64,000 nucleotides of DNA, taken from G963664935 sp963664935 (lineage in GTDB: Bacteria; Pseudomonadota; Gammaproteobacteria; Methylococcales; G963664935). A program made the position numbers and the translations under genes. Positions 16,425 through 26,799 of the stretch are shown here, piece after piece. How positions within the stretch are numbered: position 1 is the stretch's first letter; the number at the start of each line of letters is the position of its first letter. The notes under the pieces are model-generated. The model was not told where the DNA came from, did no database searches, and saw only the letters and a list, made by a program, of their open reading frames with translations. The stretch is taken from assembly GCA_963664935.2 (NCBI GenBank), contig CAXXSE010000004.1, positions 186,001 to 250,000 of the forward strand, written 5' to 3'.

Positions 16425-17144
16425 TTATGTGGCAACCACCAATTCCGGAAAGAATTCGGCCATCATGCGATCACAATAGGCGGGTAAATTTTTCTTACTT
16501 AACCCGTAGTCCTTTACGGGTGATTCTATCGGGCCGCATACTGTATTAATCAATATACCAAAAGCACTGGCATCCAAACTAGTCGGTTTGTTTCCCATGA
16601 AATAAGGTTTTTCGGCCAGAAACGCCGAAAGCGCGTCTAAATCAGCTTGACCCAATTGAAAAACTTCATCGGCCTTATGTCTGCCGGTTCCCTGACCATA
16701 AATTTGTTTACCGATGATCAACCGTCGATAGACCAGCGCCGCCATATCGCGAATCACCGGAGGCATACCGCCGAAGGTCGCTTTCTTAATGATCCGCCAA
16801 TTTTCATCGGTGTATTGCCAGCGCGCATACATACCGACCCAATACAGATGTTCCTCGAGTAAGCGTTGCATCGCTGTCATGATGGCGCGTTGTTCATCGC
16901 TCAAATCCCCATCGAGTGGGTTACCGTACTTATCCTTCAGATATTCAATGATAAAACCGGAATCGGCAATCTTCCTGCCATCGTCTTCAATATAAGGGAG
17001 CTTTCCTTTAGGTCCTTTCAAAGGCATTGTTTCGACTACTTTATAGGGCAAATTAGTCATTCGTAGATAAGTTTCAACCTTGACATCGAATTGACCTAGG
17101 TTTGGAATACCCCAGGTTGGAGCAAATTGGTAAAGTGTTATCAT
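16425..17144 (-). CDS. Glutathione S-transferase-like (FaxC/metaxin type)
   Basis: A 239-aa protein with an N-terminal thioredoxin-like half (ITLYQFAPTWGIPNLGQFDVKVETYLRM, PKGKLPYIEDDGRKIADSGFIIEYL) in which the Pro-Tyr cis-proline and the Glu/Asp-Ser glutathione contacts are recognisable. The all-helical C-terminal half ends with PTSLDASAFGIL, the N-cap region of GST C domains. It belongs to the failed-axon-connections/metaxin-like GST group, usually annotated as GST family. It lies 18 nt downstream of a TetR gene on the same strand, so the two are probably an operon controlled by the operators at 17809-17858. The substrate is unknown. Confidence 0.8.
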   Translation of the reverse strand: MITLYQFAPTWGIPNLGQFDVKVETYLRMTNLPYKVVETMPLKGPKGKLPYIEDDGRKIADSGFIIEYLKDKYGNPLDGDLSDEQRAIMTAMQRLLEEHLYWVGMYARWQYTDENWRIIKKATFGGMPPVIRDMAALVYRRLIIGKQIYGQGTGRHKADEVFQLGQADLDALSAFLAEKPYFMGNKPTSLDASAFGILINTVCGPIESPVKDYGLSKKNLPAYCDRMMAEFFPELVVAT

Positions 17145-17162
17145 TTTCCTGTCTCCTGGTTG

Positions 17163-17771
17163 TTATCGATTTGTTTTTAACGTATCCAGATAACGTTTTA
17201 ACTCCCTGCTACTACTGTAAAACACCCCTTTGTTCTGATAGTTTTTGGTCATACCTAATACTCCCTCAATTGCGGCCAGAATAAACATAGCGCAGTCGTC
17301 GGTATTGATGGAAGCATCAACGATGCCTTGTTGCTGGCCGTTTTTTAATGCCCCCGAAATGGCAGCCTGCCAAACCCGAAAAAATTTCTCAATCCTTTCG
17401 CGGTAACCTTCGTCTATCGGCGACATTTCTTGCGCCAAATTGTTTAATGGGCAGCCCAGATTAAAAAACTCATCACTCCAGGCATTATCTAGCCCTTCAA
17501 ATAAGGCATGTATGCCTTCTAAAGGGTTCTTATAGTTTTTTAGTGGTTCGATCCACAGTTCCGTAATGCGCTTTTGTATCAGTTCCTCTAATACCGCATA
17601 ACCTAAGGTCAGTTTGCTGGAAAAATGATGGTACAGGGCACCTTTCTTTAAACCGGTGTTTTTCAGTACCTGATCTACCCGCATCCCCTGATAGCCGTGT
17701 TTGTGGATCTCCTGAAAAGCGGCTTTAATGATTTTGTGCCGCGTGGTCTCTGGATTACGTTCTGTTGCCAT
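17163..17771 (-). CDS. TetR/AcrR-family repressor (intact copy)
   Basis: A 202-aa regulator. The HTH covers about residues 8-55 (TRHKIIKAAFQEIHKHGYQGMRVDQVL, then GLKKGALYHHFSSKLTLGYAVLEE), a classic TetR recognition helix with Tyr-His-His-Phe. The ligand domain follows, with LGCPLNNLAQEMS. A degraded second copy of the same gene lies at 25915-26045. Both are divergent from GST genes with closely similar operator pairs between (17809-17858 and 26083-26134). Here the regulator is intact and the GST is a stump; at the other copy it is the reverse. The intact repressor probably still controls the GST/HAE3 operon at 26167 through the second operator pair. Confidence 0.88.
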   Translation of the reverse strand: MATERNPETTRHKIIKAAFQEIHKHGYQGMRVDQVLKNTGLKKGALYHHFSSKLTLGYAVLEELIQKRITELWIEPLKNYKNPLEGIHALFEGLDNAWSDEFFNLGCPLNNLAQEMSPIDEGYRERIEKFFRVWQAAISGALKNGQQQGIVDASINTDDCAMFILAAIEGVLGMTKNYQNKGVFYSSSRELKRYLDTLKTNR

Positions 17772-17808
17772 AATTTTCCTCTTGTAAAGATATTTACGAA
17801 TATTATAT

Positions 17809-17858
17809 ACAAACCAGTCGGTTTGTGTTAGCGTTTATACAAACAGACCGGTTGGTTT
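17809..17858. promoter_or_regulatory. Pair of TetR operators, divergent promoter, copy 1
   Basis: Two inverted repeats: ACAAACC-AGTC-GGTTTGT at 17809-17826 and AAACAGACCGGTTGGTTT at 17841-17858. They lie between the tetR start (17771) and a GST start (17894). The same pair, slightly diverged, is at 26083-26134. The surrounding 120 bases of both regions align. Confidence 0.7.
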
Positions 17859-17893
17859 TTTGTAAGTTCAATTAATAACTCGGATCAAGTAAG

Positions 17894-18010
17894 ATGATAG
17901 ATATCTATTCCGCAAGTACATTCAACGGTCAGCTTGTTTGCATTATGTTTGAGGAAACCGGGCTGGCTTATTCGACACACTGGGTTGATTTTGATACTTC
18001 CTGTCTTTAG
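17894..18010 (+). pseudogene. Glutathione S-transferase 5' stump
   Basis: The 38-residue frame MIDIYSASTFNGQLVCIMFE followed by ETGLAYSTHWVD matches the start of the intact GST at 26167 (MIDLYTASTFNGQRVSIMLE) almost residue by residue, then diverges and stops. The rest of the gene has been replaced by the efflux operon. Confidence 0.75.
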
Positions 18011-18832
18011 CAAGAAGATATCATTGGCGTGCGAACTCGTTACCCGATTCGTTCGGTACGGATTGCAAGATGTGTTTACCAGTCATTTCAAATGAGTCAT
18101 GGTAAGATTGGCAACAAAGTTCGAAATATTATTCGTATCACTACCTGCTGATGGCCGCTTCGTGTATGAAATGTTTCGAAAAGTCTGGATATCAACGTTT
18201 TTCACACTATGCATCTCCGGGTGTGCGGTAGGCCCCGATTTCGTTCCTCCTGAAGCTAACGTTTCTCAGCAATGGCTAACTCCGTCGGATGCTAGATTAA
18301 CTGAAAATTCCTTAGATGGCGGACTTTGGTGGGAATTATTTAACGATCCGAATCTGAACCGCTTGGTTCAAACCGCATTCAAAGATAATCTTCGGCTTCA
18401 AGTGGCCGCTCTTCGAGTACTGGAAGCACGCGCTCAATTGGGTTCCGCCAAAGGCTTGCAGTTCCCGCAACAGCAGGCGCTTGGTGGTCAAGCAATCAAA
18501 CTGGGTTTAAGTGATCATGCCTCGAATTTAGCGATTGTCGATCAATCATTCTGGGATTTTCAAGTTGGATTTGACGCCGTGTGGGAACTTGACTTCTGGG
18601 GTCGGTTCCGGCGAGGGATAGAAGCCGCCAGCGCGGAATATATAGCCGCCCAAGCCGATTACGACGATGCGTTAGTCACGATTACTGCCGAGGTCGCCTG
18701 CGTCTATATTGTGCTCCGCACTTTTGAAGAACGTTTAAAACTTGCGCATGAAAACGTCGAGGTCCAGCGTGAAACCCAAAGAATCGCTGAGGTTCGATTT
18801 CGTAACAGCTTGGTTCCCGAATTGGATGCCAC

Positions 18833-20248
18833 AGTCTTGTCCAATATGAAATGGCCCTGAACGGGAGCCGTGATTCTAACGTGAAACGGCCCTGTACCTG
18901 AGGAGTAATTTCTGCTCATGATGGTCACCTATGGTGATCTATATGAGTGACAAAAAGATAAAAACATTGGATGACGTCCGCATCTTTCTCGAAGGAACTG
19001 TGGAGGTTGAGTTTTCAATTACCAACAAGGAAGAGCGCTACCAGTGGATTCGGCGTACATTGGTCAAATTCAGTTATATCTCTTGCAGCAAGAACGGTAA
19101 GGGATTGATCATCCGCTATCTGGAGCAGGTGAGTGGCTATTCTCCACGGCAAGTGAAACGGCTGGTACAGCAATACAAAAAAACCGGATACATCAAGCGC
19201 CAACAGCGTACAGCATCGGGATTTGAACGCTTCTACCGCCCTGAGGACGCAGTGCTGTTAGCTGAGACCGACAAGCTCCATGGGACACTCTGCGGTGCAG
19301 CCACCAAGAAGATCTGTGAGCGGATGCTTTTGATCTATGAGGATTATCGCTATGAGCGCTTAGCAAAGATTTCGGTTGCCCATCTCTATAATCTTCGTCA
19401 TTCTACGTGTTATCAACGACAGCGCCGCCAGTTTGATAAACCCGCTTCAAAACGCTCTCAGATAGGCGAGCGACGAAAACCCAATTCAGAAGGTAAACCA
19501 GGCTTTCTACGGATCGACACAGTCCATCAGGGCGACCTGGATGGGATCAAAGGGGTTTACCATATCAATGCGGTTGATGAAGTCACGCAATTTGAATGTA
19601 TATTCTCCGTAGAACGGATTACTGAGCGTTTCATGATTCCGGTCCTGGAGATGCTGATCGAAATCTTCCCTTTTGTCATCCTGGCATTTCACGCGGATAA
19701 CGGTTCGGAATACATCAATCATACCGTGGCAAAACTGCTCGGAAAGCTCCATATTGACCTGACCAAATCACGCCCACGCCATTCCAACGACAATGCACTC
19801 GCCGAGTCCAAGAACGGAACCATCATCCGCAAACATCTGGGGTACGACCATATCCCGGGGTACTGGGCGCCTCAACTTAATGAATTTCACAGAGAGTATT
19901 TCAACCCCTATATCAACTTCCATCGTCCTTGCTTTTTTCCTGTCCCAAAAGAAGACAACAAAGGAAAGGTGAAAAAGAGCTATCCCTACAAGTTAATGAT
20001 GACACCCTACGAGAAGCTCAAATCATTACCTGATGCAAACCAATATCTCAAACTGGGGACCACCTTTAAAAAGCTGGATGCAATTGCCTTCTCAATCAGC
20101 GACAATGACGCAGTCAAACAGATGAATGAGGCCAAACGTAAACTTTTCAAAACCATCTTTGAGCAGGAGCGGAGTATTGCCTGATTTGCCTCTTCAGGTA
20201 GATTCTCTACCCCTCTGTTTCAGGGCCATTTATAGATTGGAATAGACT
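18833..20248 (+). mobile_element. Insertion sequence, 1416 bp, rve-type
   Basis: About 30-bp imperfect terminal repeats: the left end begins AGTCTTGTCCAATATGAAAT, the right end (inverted) AGTCTATTCCAATCTATAAA, both then reading GGCCCTGAA. The target duplication is GCCAC (18828-18832 and 20249-20253), inside the outer-membrane factor gene. It encodes one DDE transposase with an integrase core. A 226-bp internal-deletion relative lies at 55307-55532. Confidence 0.85.
18931..20184 (+). CDS. Transposase with integrase (rve) core
   Basis: A 417-aa protein (or 413 from the internal ATG at 18943, which may be the true start). The N-terminal part is an HTH region (YLEQVSGYSPRQVKRLVQQY). The rve DDE core has Asp in FLRIDTVHQGD (about 194), Asp in AFHADNGSEY (about 254) and Glu in ALAESKNG (about 290), the expected D-60-D-36-E spacing. 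It mobilises the 1416-bp element. The family label (IS481/IS1202-like) is tentative. The frame is intact. Confidence 0.85.
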   Translation: MVIYMSDKKIKTLDDVRIFLEGTVEVEFSITNKEERYQWIRRTLVKFSYISCSKNGKGLIIRYLEQVSGYSPRQVKRLVQQYKKTGYIKRQQRTASGFERFYRPEDAVLLAETDKLHGTLCGAATKKICERMLLIYEDYRYERLAKISVAHLYNLRHSTCYQRQRRQFDKPASKRSQIGERRKPNSEGKPGFLRIDTVHQGDLDGIKGVYHINAVDEVTQFECIFSVERITERFMIPVLEMLIEIFPFVILAFHADNGSEYINHTVAKLLGKLHIDLTKSRPRHSNDNALAESKNGTIIRKHLGYDHIPGYWAPQLNEFHREYFNPYINFHRPCFFPVPKEDNKGKVKKSYPYKLMMTPYEKLKSLPDANQYLKLGTTFKKLDAIAFSISDNDAVKQMNEAKRKLFKTIFEQERSIA

Positions 20249-21146
20249 GCCACTCAAGCCCGTGCCTTGCTGCGTGACACGGAAGCGTTAATCCCGGTAC
20301 TCAACATAGGTATTCGACAAGCTAAGCACGCTCTCAGCACACTGCTAGGAAGGCCACCCGATCCCCTCGTCGATTTTTTAGATAGCCCCGTGGCATTCCG
20401 TTACCTCCAGCGGAAATCGCTGTGGGTGTCCCTATCGATCTTTTGCGACGTCGACCAGATATCCGACGCGCTGAACTGTTAGCCGCTGGGCAAAGTGCAC
20501 GGATTGGAGTTGCCAAAGCCGATCTATATCCAAAATTCACATTACTCGGTTCGATCGGCTTGGTCACCAGTGAAGATGGCGGTCGAATCTCAAATAAGGC
20601 AAATCTAATTGACCTTTTTAACGTCGATAGCTTTACCTATGCGGTTGGACCTACTTTCAGTTGGCCAATTTTCAATTACGAACGGCTACAAAACAATGTT
20701 CGAATTCAAGATGCACGGTTTCAACAGCTTATTATTAATTACAAGAATACCGTATTGGAGGCAGCGCGCGAAGTAGAAAACGCTCTCACTGAATACCTTC
20801 GAACCCAGCGCCGGGTTAAATTTTTGAAGGACAGCGTCACAGAGAGTAAGCACTCGGTGGAAATAGCATTGGTACAGTATCGAGCGGGTTTGTTAAATTA
20901 TCAACGTGTCCTAGATAGCCAACGTTTTTTAGTTCAACAACGAGATCGGCTTGCAGAAAGTCAGGGTAACGTCGCGATAAACTTGGTCGCTGCCTATAAA
21001 GCCTTGGGTGGTGGATGGCAGATTCGTGAGGGACCCGCTCCGATGCCTGCTGAGGTGATACAAGACATGAAATCGAGGGTTCGATGGGGAGATCACATGG
21101 AATTTATTAGATCAGATACACCAGACCCCCTGCAGATTAACTGATT

Positions 21147-22698
21147 ATGCGCAGGCATTTAGCTATCTCAATCGTAGCAGTACTGCACCTTATTGGGTGT
21201 AGTGATCAAGCACCGGATAATGAGCGCGGCGAATCCAGCATGCCGACGCGTCCAGTAACGGTGCTTGAGCTTTCAGAAAGAGACTATGCGCGAGAGCGCA
21301 GATTGACCGGCTCGATAAACCCTTATCGCGAAGAAAAAATAGGCTTTGAGGTGTCAGGACGAGTGATTTCCGTCCTTGACAAAGGATTAGAGGTTCGCGG
21401 TCCGGCCTACGACGAAAACAATAAACTGGTTCGTCGTGGCGATCGTATTGCGACCATGGAAAATACTCGGTACCGTCTGCAGCTGGATGCCCTACAAGCG
21501 AGGTTAAAAGCGGCAAGAAGGGATTTGGATGCCGTGAAAGCTCAAGTGCGGTTGGCGCGGCAAACCTTAGATCGGCAGCGCCGGATACTATCTGAAGGCG
21601 CTGGAGCCCAACAAGCGGTCGACAATGCTGTAGGCGGTTTTGATCAAGCCGTTGCTCAGGAGATGTCGCGCGGGGCAACAGTTGACGAAATACGGCAGCA
21701 GGTGCGTCGCTTGCGTGAAGACTTGGACGATACCGTTTCTATACGCACCTTTTTCGGGCCGAATCACCGCCGTTCATATTAGCGGAGGCGCGGTCGTTAA
21801 GCCAGGTCAACCGGTGGTAACGTTGACTTTAATGGATCCGGTTCATGTTCAGATTGAAGTCTCCGCTGACGATGAGCGGCAGATCAAAACAGGGGACCGA
21901 GCAATTATATATCCTAAAGATCCTGCTCAGGACGGTAAACGAGTGCCGGTATACGCAATCGTTTTCGAGAAAAGTGCTGTTGCGGACCCTAAGTTTCGTA
22001 CTTTTCGAATTGATTTGATCGTCCGCAACGCCAGACGGCACTTGGAATCGCAGGATCCTAATTAACTTGGCTTACCGGTCGTTAACGGGTATCTCCCGGT
22101 GGTAAAAGAATATCAGGGGGAAACAGGTCCTTTGTTTATCCCGACAAACAGTATCTATGTGGATCAAGGAAAGCACCATGTACTTCGTCTTCCTGGCGTC
22201 AGCTTCTACCCTGGTACTCGGCGGAGTGCCGTCGGAAAACATCTGCCCGAATTGGTTCCGGTTACTCTAGGTGATAGTTACACTACAGTTATTAAATGGA
22301 ATTTCCGAAGTATTGTCGACGAAGGGACGTTACGCGAAGGCGATTTCCTTATCCTTGATCCGACGTCGAAATACCTAAACGGTGTAATCGGGGGCCGGCC
22401 TCAGTGGTTGTTAAGGCCGCGCGATTTGGTTCCGGTTCAGTTCAGTTTACCCTCGGTGCCGCATGGATTTTATGTGCCGATTGATGCCATTACACTGATT
22501 GGTCGTCAACACGTTGTATTTATTATTGACGGGGGCAAGGCGAAAGCAACAAAGATAACGGTTCACGAGACTTATCGAGAACTTCGCCGGATTGAAGGAA
22601 ATGGGATCACCACGGGCGAATTTATCGTTGTTGGCGGCGTCCATTACATCACTGACGGGCAACCCGTTTCTATTACTAAAACGGAACGAATACCGTGA
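21147..22698 (+). pseudogene. RND membrane fusion protein (HlyD type), frameshift and stop
   Basis: It starts two bases after the outer-membrane factor stop. A lipoprotein-like signal ends LIGC, then RPVTVLELSERDYARERRLTG and the lipoyl/hairpin region follow. The frame is lost after LREDLDDTV near 21737; the continuation LYAPFSGRITAVHISGG lies one base on. That second frame meets an in-frame TAA at 22063-22065 after SQDPN and stays open beyond it (LGLPVVNGYLPV) to the true end 22698. Both beta-barrel and membrane-proximal segments remain readable. The stop overlaps the GTG start of the pump gene (GTGA). A recently inactivated periplasmic adaptor. Confidence 0.85.
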
Positions 22699-25600
22699 AC
22701 CTGCCACGCTTCGCACTGACTCATGGGTCAATTGTGCTTGCGTTTGTGGCGATATTTTTAGCGGTCGGCTTATTTAATTTCGCGACGATGTCGCGCCGCG
22801 AAGACCCGGAAATCACTATTAGAGACGCACTCATAATTACCCCGTGGCCTGGCGCGCCTGCCACTCGTGTAGAAGAGCTGATCACCAAGCCGATCGAAGA
22901 TGTTGTAGTCGAGATTTCCGAACTCGAAACTGTGACCTCAAAGTCCATAGTCGGATTCTCGTTGCTCCAGGTTACAGCAAGGGACGCTGTTACCGATACC
23001 GACCAAGTATGGGATGATGTCCGCGCTAAAGTCGCTTCTGTGCGTTCTCGGCTTCCAACCAGTGCGGCGACACCGATTGTTAACTCTGACTTCGGTGAAG
23101 CCTACGAAATCGTGTTCTCGCTCTACCAAATACCCTCCGAAAACGCTAATAGCGCCCACATCTATTCTCCCCGTGAGCTTGAAATCATTGCGGAGCGATT
23201 GGAGGAAGAAATCGAACTGATAGACGCGGTTGCTCGGGTAGAATTTTGGGGCAATCAGCCGGAACGAATCTTCGTTGAAGTGGACAGCTCTGACTGGGCA
23301 AAATTGGGAATCACCGCCGCTGAGCTACGGGATTTGTTTCAGGCGCGTAACATTCTCTTTCCGGGTGGCGAATTAAATACCGCCAAAGCACGCTATGCGG
23401 TTAATCCAACCGGTGAATTTACCTCAGTCCAGCAGATGAGTGAACTGGTTGTCGGTCGCGTTGACGACCAAGTGCCCGTGCAGCTTGGGGATTTACCGGT
23501 CACGATAGAACGGCGCTATGAAGAACCGCCTCGCGCTCTTGTCCGGGTGACACTGCCAGAATCCCCGCACCTGCCATGCATCGTTGTTGGCATCTCTATG
23601 AAGAGTGGCCGCAATGTAGCGGATATGAGTGAAGCGGTCGATCAAGTCATCGAGCGTCTTCGAACAACCGATATTCCACCGGATATTGCATTGACACGGG
23701 TTAACGATCTTCCCCGACAGGTGGATAGCCGAATCCTCGATTTTCAGTTCAATCTGTTTCAGGGCGTACTCCTGGTGTTAGGCATCGCATACCTTACCAT
23801 GGGCTGGCGTCCGGCATTGATTATGGCAACAAAGGTGCCGTTATCTATGATTAGCGCTTTTGCGGTGGTTCGCTACCTTGGTATCGAATTGGAACAATTT
23901 TCCATTGCTTCTTTAATTATCGCTTTGGGCATGGTTGTCGATAATGCGATTGTGGTATCTGATAATGCAGTGCGATTGCTACGCCAAGGATTACCGAAAG
24001 TCGAAGCGGTTACCCAGGGCGCTCAGGATCTGGCGATTCCGCTTCTTATCTCGACCTTAACCACCATGCTGGCGTTTTTACCCATGCTCACCCTCACGGG
24101 TGACGTGGGTGAATACGTCTCCAGCTTGCCAATCGTTGTTTCAACGACCTTGGTAGTCAGCTATTTTGTCGCCATGCTGGTAACACCGATCATGTGCGTC
24201 TGGTTACTCAAAACTGAGGACAACCAAGCTCAGTCGAGCGAATTTGTGGAAGCCGCACTTGAACGCTATGACCGCTGGATTAATTGGTGTATTGAACGAC
24301 CCGGTGCTGTGGTGGCAGGATCGGGTATCGCCTTCGTCCTAAGTCTTCTGCTGATCCCCCTGATCGGCTCGCAGTTCTTTCCTTCCGGTGCTCGCGACCA
24401 ATTTTTCATCAAAGTCTGGTTACCGGAAGGCTCGCCGATCAGCGCGACGGCCAAAACAACTCGCTTGGTGGAAAAAATATTAATTGAAGAAAGCCCAGAT
24501 CCTGGTGATGGAAATCAACACCGCTTAAGTAGTGCGGTAACCTTTATTGGCACTGGTGGTCCACGCTTAATGCTCACCCAGGAGCCCGAGTATGACTATC
24601 CTTATTACGCCCTGGTGTTAGTGAATACAACGGATGCAACGTATACGGAAGACTTCGCTCAAGCAGTTCGCGAACTGCTGTTAGATTTCACCGATGCCCG
24701 CATGACCGTAGACCTTTTTATGTTAGGGCCGCCCGTCAAAGATTCGGTTGCTTTTCGTTTGAGCGGTCCTGATCACGAGGTTATTTTTCGCGAAAGCCGG
24801 GAGATTGTTCGCCTTTTCAAAGAGACCGAAAGCATTGTTCGTCCCTATTCCAACTGGGGAGCTCACGCCCACCAAGTGGAACTAGCCATCGACTCTTACG
24901 CCGCGAATCTAGCAGGTGTAAGCAACGCCAATATTGCCTTCACAACAGCGACTTTGTTGTCCGGTGCTGAACTTACCACCTATCGGTAAGGCGATCATTT
25001 GATCCCTGTGGTGCTCCGCACCTTACGCGAAAAGCGTGAAGATCTGGCGGATCTTGCCGACATCTTCGTGACCGGTCAATTCGGTAAGGTCCCGCTTAAT
25101 TCAATTGCCGAGATCATCCCAAGTTGGCAACCCTCAGTCATCGCGCGTCGCAACGGCATACCCACAGTCACGGTTGGGGCACGCGTTGAAACAGGGATAC
25201 TGGCAAATAGCGTTGCAGCCGATATCCAGCCTAAAATTGAAGCCAGGCTCGCCGCGTTGCCACCGGGTTATTTTGTAGAGCAGGATGGCGAATTGGAAGA
25301 AACTTCGAAAGCGCAGCTTCAAACCGTCCGCGCAATTGGCATCGCTATCGTACTGATGTTGCTGATACTGATAATCCAATATAACTCGCTGGTCAAACCC
25401 GCGGTGATTCTGTTTGCCGTCCCCATGGGAATGATCGGTGCGCTGATTGGCCTGCTTGTGACCGGTTGGCCGCTCGGTTTCATGGCAATGCTTGGCATAC
25501 TAGCCTTAGGCGGAATTGTCATTAACAATGCGATTGTGCTCGTTGACTTTGTCGAAAGCAACGTAGCCCAAGGCTTGGATTTAAGAAGCGCCGTGGCATC

Positions 25601-25811
25601 CGCCGGTCGCTTACGCATGCGGCCCATCATTCTTACCACACTAACCACCGTCGGCGGACTGCTCCCGCTATCCCTTTACGGCGGACCCTTATGGGCACCG
25701 ATGACCAATGGCATGATCTTCGGACTCATCGTATCAACCGGCCTGACCCTGTTTGTAATCCCCTCCCTCTACGTGCTCTTTGCAGAAAAGATGGGTATGA
25801 AGGTGACATAA
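22695..25811 (+). pseudogene. HAE1-type RND pump with one nonsense codon
   Basis: A GTG start overlaps the adaptor stop. The frame is open for 764 codons, meets TAA at 24987-24989 after LTTYR, and stays open in the same frame to 25811 (about 1038 codons). The local context TTYR-stop-GDHLIPV matches the RND consensus TTYREGD, so Glu (GAA) became TAA. Conserved features include the N-terminal helix, the GMVVDNAIVV transmembrane segment with two Asp-type proton-relay positions and the second-half GGIVINNAIVLVDFV. The protein would lack helices 8-12 region and be inactive. With OMF and adaptor also broken, the whole efflux operon is dead. Confidence 0.85.
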
Positions 25812-25914
25812 AGACCGATCGCGGAGAATATGAAATAACAGCGATGATTTTCATATCCCCACCATAGCCTGCGTAGGATGCGGTGACAAAGGAACCACAT
25901 CTGTCGTGCGTTGA

Positions 25915-26045
25915 TCTTTCGATCTATTCGCTTTTGTAACCGTTTTTCTAATACCGCATAGCCTGCTTGTTTGCTGGAAAAATGGTGGTACAGGCGGCGT
26001 TTCTTAGTCTGACCGGGTGGTTTCCGGATTGCGTTCTGTTGCCAT
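25915..26045 (-). pseudogene. tetR remnant (second copy)
   Basis: From ATG 26045 the frame reads MATERNPETTR, identical to the start of the TetR at 17771, then shifts and has lost about 30 codons. RRLYHHFSSKQ-AGYAVLEK followed by QKRI continues the match to about 25915. Further on, 25873-25905 resembles half of the GTAGGATG repeat unit found whole at 30005-30076, which may have disrupted it. Confidence 0.7.
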
Positions 26046-26082
26046 GATTTTTCTCTTTTAATGATATTTACGAATATTATAG

Positions 26083-26134
26083 ACAAACCAGTCTGTCTGT
26101 GCTATTGTTTTTACAAACCGCCCAGTTGGTTTGT
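26083..26134. promoter_or_regulatory. Pair of TetR operators, copy 2
   Basis: ACAAACCAGTCTGTCTGT (26083-26100) and ACAAACC-N8-GGTTTGT (26113-26134) match the operator pair at 17809-17858. They precede the intact GST/HAE3 operon. They are likely bound by the surviving TetR encoded at 17163-17771. Confidence 0.65.
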
Positions 26135-26166
26135 TCTAAAGTTCAACAAAAACTTGGAGAAATAAA

Positions 26167-26799
26167 ATGATCGATCTCTATACGGCAAGTACTTTCAACG
26201 GTCAGCGTGTTTCCATTATGTTGGAGGAAACTGGGCTGGCTTATTCGACACATCGGGTTAATCTGACGAAAGGTGAGCAACACCAACCGGATTTTTTAAA
26301 ACTCAATCCCAGCGGGCGCATTCCGGTACTGGTGGATCACGATAGTGGGACTTCCGGCCCTTTTGTGCTGACGCAATCGGTTGCTATTTTGCAATATCTG
26401 GCGGAAAAAACTCAGCAATTGTTGCCGGATTCGCTGCAAGACCGAGCTAAAGTCTATGAATGGATGAATTTTCATGCCGTGGATATCGGCTCGGTAATTT
26501 TCAGCGCCTTTTATCTGCAGCAACGCTGTTCGCCCCAACAAACACAGGCAGCCGAATTACTAAGGCAGCAAATACATGAGCTGTATCGTTACTTTGATCA
26601 GCGATTGGCCGAACAAGATTTTCTGGCAGGATCAAACTACAGCATTGCCGATATTACTGCATTACCAACGATATTGACTCAGGAACAGAAATTGGCCGAC
26701 TATCCCTACATTACCCGTTGGCTACAACAACTCAAACAACGACTTGCCGTACAACGCGGTATGGCAACTCCGAACCAGGAGGTGAACGATGAAAACTAG
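26167..26799 (+). CDS. Glutathione S-transferase
   Basis: A 210-aa canonical GST. The N-terminal thioredoxin fold (MIDLYTASTFNGQRVSIMLEE; NPSGRIPVLVDHD with cis-Pro; VLTQSVAILQYLAE with the Glu/Ser glutathione contact) is followed by the helical domain with AGSNYSIADITALP. It resembles the YfcG/Ure2-like subgroup. GGAGAAATAAA precedes the ATG. Its end overlaps the HAE3 transporter start by 11 bases, so it is the first gene of a four-gene operon (GST, HAE3 RND, LolA-like, outer-membrane barrel) controlled by the TetR operator pair 26083-26134. A truncated copy is at 17894. It may detoxify or conjugate the exported compound, which is an inference. Confidence 0.88.
   Translation: MIDLYTASTFNGQRVSIMLEETGLAYSTHRVNLTKGEQHQPDFLKLNPSGRIPVLVDHDSGTSGPFVLTQSVAILQYLAEKTQQLLPDSLQDRAKVYEWMNFHAVDIGSVIFSAFYLQQRCSPQQTQAAELLRQQIHELYRYFDQRLAEQDFLAGSNYSIADITALPTILTQEQKLADYPYITRWLQQLKQRLAVQRGMATPNQEVNDEN

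Larger units (their letters stand above)
18171..21144 (+). pseudogene. RND outer-membrane factor (NodT type), IS-split and frameshifted
   Basis: The start at 18171 gives a lipoprotein signal (MFRKVWISTFFTLCISGC, Cys18) and the family start CAVGPDFVPP; an earlier in-frame start at 18099 would bury it. The gene is cut inside ELDATQARALL by a 1416-bp IS with 5-bp duplication GCCAC. After the IS it resumes at 20249, then shifts frame near 20380-20400: the correct continuation GVPIDLLRRRPDIRRAE starts in another frame and runs to 21144. Removing both faults restores an outer-membrane channel of a tripartite efflux pump, next to its fusion protein (21147) and pump (22695), which are also broken. 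Confidence 0.85.
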
